A DNA stretch of 64,000 nucleotides. Source: Clavelina lepadiformis (lineage: Eukaryota; Chordata; Ascidiacea; Aplousobranchia; Clavelinidae). A program made the translations under genes and the position numbers. The notes under the pieces were generated by a model. The model did no database searches. It saw nothing but the letters and a program-made list of their open reading frames with translations, and was not told where the DNA came from. The stretch covers positions 16,430,001-16,494,000 of the forward strand of contig NC_135242.1 in the NCBI RefSeq assembly GCF_947623445.1, in the 5' to 3' direction. Numbering within the stretch: position 1 is the stretch's first letter; every line of letters begins with the position of its first letter. Below, piece after piece: positions 14,090-24,262 of the stretch.

Positions 14090-14869
14090 GGCGAGACCAG
14101 CAGTCATGAACTGCTAATTTTTGCATAATGCGATATCAAAAGCTGTTAGCACGATTGAGTCGCAACAGTATGTCTTCAATAGAATGCCGCACTTAACTGA
14201 TGTCTTTTTATGGGGCTGCGGGAGCAGCTAAAAATCTGCCAAAATGAAACGGTTGTGCTTGAATGCTAATTATTATGCAAAATTTTACAGGTTTTAGTAT
14301 ATATGACTAAAAACGTTGTGCGACCCGCTTACTCAGCTGTAACTGACAAGTGGCCCGCGACAGCAAATAGGTTCGTCACTCCTGGTCTATCCCCGAGAAA
14401 TATTTTGCTTGGCTAATTAGTCCTTCGCAGATTCGATTCATGAGGTCAAGTGTTATTCACGTCTTTGTTAGTTACTGCAACTTGGATGAATTCACGCAGT
14501 ATCATTAGTTAGATCGACACGCGTGCGATCCCAAACAAACAGAGAGTCATTATAGGATTAATAGTCGTTATCGGATTAACAGAAGGAAGAAATGTGACAG
14601 GCATTCTAAATCCCACTGTGAGACCGTAGAAAATGTGTAAGTTTGGTAAAGATTTAAGAAGTGTTAATTTTAAATGGAACAACATATACGAGTCGTTATA
14701 CAGCAGTTTTCACCTGTTTGCAATTTGCATAATAATTCATCAGTTCCCCTAATTCTTCATTTTTGTCTTATCCTCTTGATGTGACGAGTTCTACTGTATT
14801 TAAAACTTTATTACACTTAAAAATAATAGATGAACAAACTTCAGATATTTGTGTCTATTTCTTATGTAG

Positions 14870-15104
14870 GCCAGTACATCAAATCTGATAGGCATGGCAG
14901 CACCAGAATAGAGAATCTATCTCTTAAAGACATATTTTGCGCAACTACATCAGATTTTTGTGACAAAGTTGCCTTATGTGAAATAAGAGAATATCAGCTA
15001 TTTCAGAAGTTGTATGTTCCTGAAAGTAAACTCTTCAGACAGGATGAGAAACTTAAGTCTGAGGATGATGATCTTGAAGAAGAGAAAGTTGTACCAAGTA
15101 ATTA
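14870..15104 (+). pseudogene. MTERF4: Orphan copy of MTERF4 terminal exon
   Basis: Preserves the acceptor (TTATGTAG) and reads G-Q-Y-I-K-S-D-R-H-G-S-T-R-I-E-N, as in the last exon of the intact gene at 27721. The frame stays open but ends early, at V-P-S-N-stop, whereas the intact copy continues for about a dozen more residues. No copy of exon 1 is found upstream, so the MTERF repeats are missing and the fragment is very unlikely to be functional. It could still act as a cryptic terminal exon. Confidence 0.85.
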
Positions 15105-15319
15105 AGAAGTGAACTGCTTACTTCGTTCTGTCCACAAGAAAATAAAAATTCTGCATCACAGCCAGGTTCCTCATTTGAGTCTTTATGTCTGGATTTTTAA
15201 AACTTAAGTTTCTCATTTTATTCCTAGCTAAGTGTATTCCACCTAGGGTACTCACTGGCATGACTGCAGCTACAAAAAAAGAAAAAAGACACATTGCTAT
15301 GTTTTTGTAAAGTATAGAC

Positions 15320-15556
15320 CAGGGATGTCCAACCTTTTATTATAGTGGGCCGCATTGTCACTTGAAATAATTCAATGGGCCGCAAAACCTATTAAATTTC
15401 AAGAAAAATGGGTTCATAAAAAGCTGACTGGTACATTTTAATTAGGCTAAGATTCAAAGTTCAAAATACTACTTGGAGTGAAAATGACTAGCGGGCCGCA
15501 CAAAAATCTCAGGTGGGCCGCACTGTGGCCCGCGGGCCGCAGGTTGGACATCCCTG
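15320..15556. mobile_element. hAT-type MITE
   Basis: TIRs CAGGGATGTCCAACCT and AGGTTGGACATCCCTG are perfect complements. They are flanked by GTATAGAC (15312-15319) and ATATAGAC (15557-15564), a 7/8 match. GGGCCGC motifs recur inside. A related single terminus lies near 26497. Confidence 0.9.
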
Positions 15557-16465
15557 ATATAGACAAACAACTTCCCATCAGTGTGTCACATTTAATCTTA
15601 AGATTTGTGTGGGCATGATTACACAACGTCTTCTTATCCCAGTGGAACATTTTTATTTTGTATTTAAATTTCCCTGCTAATTTAAGATTTGTTTTCAAAG
15701 AAGCTAATGCTCATAGATATTTGGCCAAGCCATGCTAAAAAACTTTCAGTTTGTGAACTGCACATCTATCGATTTATTCATTCACAAGAAGCAATCTGAG
15801 GCCATGCTAATTATTTTCTGGTCAAACTCTGAATTTAAATACCGTGCATTAGTTTTGAAATGTAATGAATCTCAGTGGTGTTTAATCCTTTTGTCATTGC
15901 ATAGTTTAAGTCACACTTAAGACATTCCTTGGTTTAAAGGTAAGGATTATGATACCACCACCATATTACAGCTACGAATAGTAGCCTGCTAAGCCACTTA
16001 TTATTCTGCAGAGGTAACTTCTGAGCACTTGGTGGCAGTTGCTCTGAGTATTTTGAGCGCAACATTGTTTGTGACAATTTTTTTGTAGTTTTTAATTGGT
16101 GTTCCTGATTCATGAAATAGGTTGACAAACCTAGCCATATTTTTTTTTCTACTTGATTTAGTGATTGAATGCCCTAGGGCATGGTATTGGCAGCATTTGC
16201 CAAAAATTCAAGTGTCATTGAGCAAGAGCATTTCATATTCCAGCTTGAATTTAATCAGAAGCTACTAGATTCGACTCAATCCATTATAGGTTTACTGATA
16301 AAAATAATACTATTACTAGCATCACCACTTTTCACGTCACATCACAAAAATTAGTACTATACAAACCCTTAAAGGTTTATTATCAACTTTAAAATGCAAC
16401 TGGACTGAACAAAACAAAGTTCAAAAACACAAAATAATGAAATAATAGAATGAAATAATTCTGAA

Positions 16466-17287
16466 GTGCAATATACAATACATTACGCAAAGTAAATAAC
16501 AAAAATAAGCTATACAGCAAGCAACTACTTCAAAAAACTTGAACACTGAAAGACCACTTTTTTTAAATATAATACGCATTCTGTTTCCACCAAAAAGTCA
16601 TGGCACAACAAATTGTAAAATGATTAAAAACAATTTAGTCATGTAACTCTTTGAACAAAAATTAGGATTAAAGCTAAAACTGAGAATGAAACGATTAATT
16701 GATTGAATGTCAACTTATCATAGTTTATTTAAGATCTTGACGCAAAAGATATTTTTAAAAGTCAATTCGATTTGAATCTTACATGTTGAAGAATTAATCA
16801 GTTTGAACATTATCATTATACTTGAAATTGTTTAATATGACAAAATTGACTTCAATAAAACAACACAACAGGAGATTACCCCTATGATAGGCGGAAGTTA
16901 TCAATGACTACTATGCGAAAGGCGTTCATAGTTACAGCTAAAACATGGCAGTATTTTCACAATAATTCAGTAACATCCAGTGACTATAGTAAGTTATTCT
17001 ACTCTGAAGTAAGGATTATAGGTAACTGTGTTATAAATTGAATATACAATATAAATTGAATATGGTAAATGAATATACAAACGATGTTATGATGCAATGC
17101 TAACTGTTTTGAAAATATGTGCCATAAAACTGCTATTCTATTCAGAAAACAAGATTAAATCAATCCATCAATAAAAAAAAGTGCAAATCATACGACACAT
17201 ATAATAAAAACATCAGCAAATATTCACTGTTTGTGACTGGTACCAGACATAACTTTTGCAGATGGCTTGTTTTGTGTTAGAGGACAA
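16466..17287. other. Probable 3' UTR and flank of the 17-20 kb membrane-protein gene
   Basis: AT-rich sequence downstream, on the minus strand, of the membrane-protein stop codon. I see no additional exon or RNA gene. Confidence 0.4.
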
Positions 17288-19808
17288 CTAGCCAACGTAA
17301 GATTTATTGTATACGTGAAAACTGGAGGTGCCAGGTCTTTGACTGTAAACTGATGGTGCCGGTTCCAAATCAAAACATTCACTATTATTCTGTGTTCCAG
17401 TATTATTCTGCGATGACGTGTTGTAATCTCCAAATGGGGAAATTTTTGCATAGCTGGCAATTTGACTTTGATCTCTGAATACACTTCCTGACACACTGCT
17501 TGTTGGTGTCAGTAAGTTTTCACTGGGCAGTTGAAACGATTCTGAGTGATCATTTGTACTTGTAGACGGAATACTAAAAGGCAGGTCATTAGTTTCATTT
17601 GGAACACCAGATACTACTTGGTTACCCCAATTATTTGTGTTGGCTTCATCCTCCATACTCAAGTCTAATTGCTCAGTTTGATTTGTGCTATTAGAAGACT
17701 CACTTCTGTTTCTTGCGATGGCAATAGGTTCTACGGCACAGTATTTTTCTTTATCGATTACAGTTGTATAATTCAACGAACTTGGATCTTTGAGAGTTTT
17801 TGCCTGAAATAAAGATACTGAGTAGACAAAAATACTCATGATTGAACAATGAAACAGTTTTTGCACATTTAAGTATGACATTATATACCACTCTTTTAAT
17901 AATTGGATCATTATCGAGATCGATTTTCCAATTCCATTCTTTTCGTATCTTCCAAATTGCCAGAAAAATTCCCACAAAAATTCCAATCAGGCCAAAACAC
18001 AGTAGAATAATTTGCCAAGCAACCAAACCAGTCAAGCAGTATTTCGGCGGTCTATAAAATACATTGCTATAAGTATACATTAGGTTAGAACCCTGGTTAA
18101 TGACCAAGCCATTATCACAATGACTTCAATATGGAATGGAATATCTTGCTATTGCAATGTATAACATCCCGTTTTACCAACGCGGCCACTCAGATATCAA
18201 GACCACAGTCCGCAACCACAATAAACTTGACAAACAAATAAATAATCCACACCTAACATTATTACGTAAGATATTGCAAATTCTTTCACTTGTAAGATAA
18301 TTGCTAAATCATAATTCATAAGTAATGAATTGCAGCTATGCCGTCCAGCAACAGTTTAATATTTTCAAGCACTTTGTAAATGTGTAAGAATATGAGACCA
18401 TTTCTGAAAAAAAAGATGTTCTCCGTCTTTTTGGCTCCGAATATGAGATTCAAAATGGTATGTATGAAATTGTTGTATTAAAACAAGAAATCTATCAAAG
18501 AGCTCTTGTAGTATAAAGTGATCAATCGCAGATTAGATGTGCTGCACTGCATGCACAACAGCGCTACTACAGTATTACATATGGAATGCGTATTCCCTGT
18601 GTTTCAAATACAACACTATCACAAAAACATGCTCTTTATAGCCTAAGTCTGTGGTTCCCAACCTGGGGTCTGCAAGTTAAACTTCAATTTCTCATAAGTA
18701 GCCTATTAAGTAACAATTTCAAAGTTAGGGGTTCGCGAGTAAGGACTTCACGAAGCTAGAGGTTCAAAAGTCGAAAGAGGTTGGAAACCACTAGTCTTAG
18801 AATCTTGTGTACAATTGTGACATAATACTTTAGTATGAAATCCACTAACTCGACCACTTGACTACAGTTCCATGGGTGGTGAGTTTATCTAAGTACTACT
18901 GAAATACATTATCACAAAATAATTTTGTTTAAGAGTTTAAGTAAAAAATGCTAAAAACCAGCATTTCCAAAATAACTCAGGATATCCATACCTTATAGTA
19001 ATTGACTGAAGATCACCGTATGTAAAATCATAAAAATTTTTCTTGTTTTCATCTAGTACAAAAATCTTGTCCAATGTATGTAAGTTATCTGATGGGCAGT
19101 TGTTAGGCAAACGTTGCTTTGCACACAGGCCCCCATCTGCCCAGACAGAATTTTTTGTAGTGCATAATATAATGATACTTAAGTTAGATTAAATTATCAA
19201 ATACATAATGGTATGAAGAAATTAAAAACTGAGCTGTGAATTTACAAATACTGTAAATTTTATTGCGTAGATAATTTCAAACCAAGATAGTCTTTTTCGG
19301 AAGCCCGATTGAAGTTACGGTACTAGAAACAACCAATACAAGCCTAAATACAGCAGATTTTACCTTCATGCACAGCTGAAAACCTTGCCACACATGCTTT
19401 TACATTGCGATTTTGGCACTTTTTGAAAGTAAATGAACAGTTAACAAGGATAGGTGGACCATTCTTGTTGGCTGGTGTACAACTAACAGGACCAAATTCA
19501 TTTAGCACACTGCATTCAAACTGACGGATATCCTCTGTTTCAAGACGAAAAACACAGAAATTAACCCACAATGCCTCAGTTGGGTTAGTATATTTAATGC
19601 GGTTAATATAGCAGCGAAGGGCTGTGGTGTTTCTTGTGCCACAAAGTATGTCATCATCCATTAATGATATTCGACAAGCTGGATCATCATCTGCATTATA
19701 AGTAAGTGAGTTTTGTGCTCTAATGTTGCCTGGGACATTTTCCAAAGAATGTGATAGAATAAAGCATCCAAATATCATCAGACACAAAAGGTATGTTAAA
19801 TAGATCAT
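17288..19808 (-). CDS. Unrecognised type I single-pass membrane protein, 4 exons
   Basis: Exons 19364-19808, 18992-19136, 17889-18051 and 17288-17803 join in phase (1, 2, 0) to about 422 residues. I start at the internal Met at 19806-19808, because it begins a clean signal peptide (M-I-Y-L-T-Y-L-L-C-L-M-I-F-G-C-F). A longer frame extends 24 codons upstream, to 19880. The ectodomain (about 25-200) has many Cys residues (C-R, L-C-G-T, R-C-Y, F-C-V-F, F-E-C, S-C-T, N-C-S-F, K-C-Q) and N-glycosylation sequons. One membrane helix follows (about 205-230), stopped by K-I-R-K-E-W. The roughly 190-residue cytoplasmic tail is Ser/Thr/Asn/Gln-rich and acidic, with several Tyr. The shape suggests a cytokine- or adhesion-type receptor, but I recognise no named domain. 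Exon order, phase and topology are well supported; function is unknown. Confidence 0.75.
18649..18797. mobile_element. Short hAT-type MITE in an intron
   Basis: CTGTGGTTCCCAACCT on the left and AGAGGTTGGAAACCACTAG on the right form imperfect inverted ends, similar to those of the element at 21885. I cannot read a clean 8-base target duplication. It lies in the intron between exons 2 and 3 of the membrane-protein gene. Confidence 0.65.
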
Positions 19809-19880
19809 TTTCTTCGAAAAACCTAATTTTTCCTTAGCTGGTAAAATACATTTTGCAAAATGAAGCTGTTCCAATTTCAC

Positions 19881-21410
19881 ATTTGATTTCTGTTAGTTAT
19901 CAAAGTTCAGAGCATGAGAAAACCTATTTAGTTAAACGAATGTACACATACATTGGTAAGAAACAAAATTATAATACATTACTCAGACTGGATTAGTTGT
20001 ATGCATGGGTAAGTTTAGCAGATCTTAACAGTGGCTTAAAAAATGGAGAAAAATCTTTTGAATAGACTCTTTTACAGAAGCAGCAATATCTAGTAGCCTT
20101 GGATAATGTTCTCCTCTTCAGTTGTGTGTCAGTGGCAGCCTTTACCCTACCTTTTAATAAAAATTTTGTACAAAAATGTGACTTCTACATCAATAAATAC
20201 TTTCTATCTGCTAGAACAGTCAAACTAAACTATATCAAAGGAAAGTATATGTTTGCCAGTCGAATTTTATTGGTCACTAGGTGCTTAATATCTCAAAGTT
20301 AAATCCCCAAACCTGGAAAGTTAAAATAATCAAACAATAAAAACTCAAAAAAGCCATGCATTTAATCAGAACTTGTACTTAAACAGAAAATTCTAGTCTC
20401 TATTTTCTGCAACATTTGCAAGCAAAACAAGCAATGCAATGTAAGCCTATAGCCCTTCTTGGCTTCTTTTGTAGTCCTGATGCATATGTTTATACACCGG
20501 TTTCATAAAACGACCTTTTCCTTTAATTGTGTTGCTGAATAATAATATTGTAACAATCTAAGCAATATGGTATTACATAAATTAGTAAGACTAATTACAG
20601 AGTTTGACTGATGCAAATGGTTGTTTGAGCAGGGGATCACAAAATGCTTCAAAGTGTTACTTTAACTATGATTGTGGTTTGCTTGAAACAAAATTATTAA
20701 TTTCTATTGCATTATTAACTGGTGGAAGCACAAGTAGACTAACCATTATAACATAATAAAAACTTACTGTATCCCTGTTTGGTGTCATGGACAAAATACC
20801 TTGATAAAGCGTATGCATAAGCGTACGTATGTGATAAGTTTCATAGAATGATATTGAGTTTATCTTCCAATATCAAACACTCAGACACAGGTAGTGATAT
20901 CTGGTCAATATATGGCTTATTATCTCTGGAAACCAACATGTTTATTCACAGATACACCAATAAAGACTTGCCATCTGTATTCAATAACCTCTTTGAAATT
21001 AAAAAAAACATTTACTCAATTGGCACAAGAAACAGAAATAAACTTTTTTTACCCTACTGCAGCCAAAGCACTACGCAGCAGACAATAAAAATTTTTGGTG
21101 TTAAATTTTGAAATTTTGAATTTGTTCTGCCTAAACCAATAAAAGATCACCATAAATTTGCATGTGCTTTAAAAAGCCACCTACAACTACAACCATGAGC
21201 TGTTTTTTTATTTCTTTAGCCTATTTAACATTGTTTACATAACTTATACATAATTAGATGTACATAATTTACATAAATTTAGAAACTATATACAGATTAG
21301 CACACTCTTTTTGAACGTTGACTGCCAAGTCTTTCTTTGCTTTCTATTGTTAGTATTCATTCATTGGGGATGCACAAAATTTCGATTGGGACGAAAACAT
21401 TTGTTTTCAC
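19881..21410. other. Gene-poor spacer
   Basis: Contains the upstream flank of the membrane-protein gene. Several short frames have no motifs or splice context. I see nothing else that I can support. Confidence 0.45.
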
Positions 21411-21419
21411 AAGCTGGCA

Positions 21420-21715
21420 CAGAATTTTTACTATTATCGGTCAAATCTAGCATGTTCGTTTGTTATTTTGGCCTTAATTCAGCTAAACTTAGGAATTATT
21501 TTGTGGGTTTGGTGGCCATGCTAACCTACCATCTTATAGCACACTTGCATTATTTTTATCTTGCAGATTTTAAGCCCTTGGGCTTTGCCACTTTTTCCTG
21601 CTCGCTAACTGTCTGTGAGCATGTGTTTTTATTGTGCTATATCTACAACGGTTAGCATCGTAACTTTCGCTCCGCACAGTTAATGGCGAAAAATAAACAA
21701 TACAATACATTCTCA
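21420..21715. repeat. Dispersed repeat, copy also at 57000-57780 (inverted)
   Basis: The stretch from ACTATTATCGGTCAAATC through GTGGGTTTGGTGGCCATGCT to CGAAAAATAAACAATACAAT matches the reverse complement of 57000-57780. The 57-kb copy is interrupted by a younger insertion. A third, shorter match to the end (TTCGCCATTAACTNTGCGGAGC) occurs near 61055. The 114-codon frame across it is repeat-derived. Confidence 0.85.
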
Positions 21716-21884
21716 AAACCACTCCAAGAATGTAAATGAACTAATCAGAAAGAAGGTGGGCAACATGGGCTTAACCAGTGACAAAACATTGCTGAAACAT
21801 TTACTATACTAACTCCCAGAATAGCTATAGTCAGGAAAAATGTATTAATTCGCTAAGTGTTAGTGGTGCACTTTTGCACTAGAC

Positions 21885-22376
21885 CAGTGGTTCCCAACCG
21901 CATGCGGCTCCAAGGTAGCTTTCTTGCGGCTCTCAATGACCCCTGAAAATCCCACAAAAAAATAAAAAATCTGTTTGTAATAATTAGGGCGATTATTTTT
22001 TGACTTGTCAAAAAAAGTCAAAAATTGGTCAAAATTTATAGCGTTAGGTCAAAATTGTTTACAAATTTTTCATTTTACATCTTACAGTTACACCTTGTAG
22101 CCTACTTTATACTGTTGTGAACGGTCCATTGTCTACTTATTGTGAATCATAAACCGCCTCCTGAATCCTAAACCACAATTTCGCCTCGCTTTGACAAAGT
22201 TGTTAAAGCTGAAAGCCAATGCCAAGTCGGACATTAAATTGATTTGTGTTATTTTTCTTGTTAGTGTTGCTATTCGTTGGTACATGATTTCATGCTTAAT
22301 TACTTGAGTGTTTTCATGCGGCTCCATACGTACTCTCAAGTTCGGCCCCGACACCAAAAAAGGTTGGGAACCACTG
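21885..22376. mobile_element. hAT-type MITE with perfect 8-bp duplication
   Basis: Termini CAGTGGTTCCCAACC and GGTTGGGAACCACTG are exact complements. They are flanked by CACTAGAC on both sides (21877-21884 and 22377-22384). The inner ends contain GCATGCGGCTC and its complement. 492 bases, no recognisable transposase. Confidence 0.93.
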
Positions 22377-22384
22377 CACTAGAC

Positions 22385-23250
22385 CCATAAAATCTTACTA
22401 TTATCGATCAAAGATACAAAAACTGAACTACGTCGCTTGGTATTTCTTCCACTACATTTAACACTTGAAAACAAAGCAACTAAGCTACGAGAATACCTGC
22501 GAAAGTAAGTAAAAGAATTATTTAGCTCACTTTATGTGAACATAGCGTTTTGCTGTTCTTGCGAACTTTCATTCCACATAACTAACATTACTTGTCTCAA
22601 GCCACCTCGCATCACTGATGACGCACGAATGGCACGACGTAAATGCCAGGAGCGCGAATTGTTAATTGGCGTGTATCTACTACCTGGTGAAGAGAAAAGC
22701 ACAAAAAAGGCTGTTGTGCTGGCGAATCAATACAGTATTGTTGATTCAGGAAACTCTTTGCAGCATTTCTTGCTACCTACTTGTATGGAACGCCAACGCT
22801 GCAAAAATAGCAAAGTGTTAAATTGCATCGCAACTTTGCAAATTATGTTTTGTTTTCATGATTTGATTTCAGGGTTTTCAAACGTAATTTGATAGATTCC
22901 AATCAAGAAACAACAAGCCAAACGTCAAAACCGGCATTCAAACGGGCTTTTCTGTGATACCCGTTTCACGATTCATATGCCAATTTTCAAAGTGGTTTTG
23001 CAACATTTACAATTACACCACAGTTTTATAAACTTGATTTTTTTAAATCAAGCCACGACATTTTAGGTCAGATATAACTATTGCAAAGCAAACTGGCTGT
23101 TGGCAAGTTACAATGCCTAATGGCAAATGGTGTTTTCTTTAATCGGGTTGCAGTTTTGTTAATCAAATGTCCGCTTTTTTAATCATGTAACTTATACCAT
23201 GGATTATAAAATGGCAAAATGATTGGAATATAGTCTTCGTAAATTAAAAA
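22385..23250. other. Gene-poor spacer
   Basis: A 118-codon plus-strand frame at 22536-22892 has no motif I recognise and no supporting splice context, so it is not called. Nothing else is supported. Confidence 0.4.
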
Positions 23251-23261
23251 TGGGCTAACCA

Positions 23262-23640
23262 ATTTGCAAAATGCATGCGTGATTAGACAAACATACACAA
23301 ATTGCTGAACCAACATCATTCCTAAAACACTAAATGATTCTATAAAAGTACGTATGAATCGCATAACGTCTTCATGAATTGGCAAGTATACTTGGATCGT
23401 CAAATGTATAGATGATTTGCCAAAAGTGCATGATTCGCTAAATGTACATGATTCGGTAAATGCATGCGTGATTTGCCAAATGTACATGATTCGGTGAATG
23501 TAAGCATGATTTGAAAAATGTACATGATTTGCATGATTCGACAAATGTACGTGACTTACCCAATGTACATGATTTGGTAACTGTACACATGATTTGCCAA
23601 AAGTACATGGTTGATCAATGTACAATTGTACATGGTTCGT
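23262..23640. repeat. Degenerate minisatellite of about 20-base units
   Basis: Repeated phrases such as ATGATTTGCCAAATGTACATG alternate with ATGATTCGGTAAATG-type variants, about 18 irregular units. A minus-strand 167-codon frame across it is rich in His/Ile/Asn and simply reflects the repeat. Confidence 0.85.
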
Positions 23641-23747
23641 TGTTAAAGTGCGCCAAGTGTGCAAAAATGTTTTTGACGTCATAAATCGTTTTTCTCTTGG
23701 CGGGAACCAAGAAGCAAAGGTATTCCGCCAGTCTCCAAAGAGCTATT

Positions 23748-24262
23748 CGTTTTTATATTTCCAACGTTACCTTTTCTGATAGTTAATTTTTCGATGACGT
23801 TGCGTCCTAACGGTTATAAATAGCTGTTTTTAATACCAACCAATGCGTGATTTTACGTCGTGCTCATATTCGGGTGCACTTCTTATTGCTACAGTTGGTT
23901 TCATGATTATTTCGTGTTCAATAGAACCATATTAGTATATGTTTTGTGTATAGCGCATATTAATTAAGTTTGTAATACAGAGGAGGTTTGCAACCACAAT
24001 TTTTTTTATTAGCGATATCAGATTATTATTATGCTTCGACTGTACTTTGATTTTATATTGCAAATTGCAATATATAAGTTCGATAACTTGCGATTCGTGT
24101 AGTGAATATTAATACACAAAAGGAGACTGGGTCAAAGCCGTACGTGTTGGTTGTTACAGAGACCTTATTTTAAACATCATTAGTCATATTAGTCAAAAGC
24201 TGGTTTATGCGGATATTATTATGTGTCTTTTACCATATGTTTGTAGTTGCAAAGTTTTTCGA
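23748..24262 (+). repeat. Direct segmental duplicate, copy 2 (partner 13203-14089)
   Basis: Near-identical to the sequence after the LYPLA stop codon, without the MITE. The match ends at GTTTGTAGTTGCAAAGTTTTT. It lies about 2.7 kb upstream of intact MTERF4, in the same order and orientation as the other copy's MTERF4 fragment. Confidence 0.85.

Larger units (their letters stand above)
14798..16465 (+). repeat. Direct segmental duplicate carrying an MTERF4 3' fragment (partner 27645-28825)
   Basis: Starts inside what would be MTERF4 intron 1 and continues through the last exon and about 1 kb of 3' flank. It closely matches the intact locus until about AAACAAAGTTCAAAA near 16430. Intron sequence is included, so this is a DNA-level copy and not a retrocopy. 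Copy 1 contains about 530 bases (roughly 15165-15695) absent from the partner, including a MITE. Confidence 0.88.

Noticed and set aside
21311..21655. 114-codon plus-strand frame with hydrophobic stretches
   Set aside because: It lies across the dispersed repeat also found at 57 kb, and the other copy is not open.
22536..22892. 118-codon plus-strand frame
   Set aside because: No recognisable motif and no flanking exons; could be chance.
23179..23682. 167-codon minus-strand frame rich in His, Ile and Asn
   Set aside because: It is the minisatellite read in one frame.
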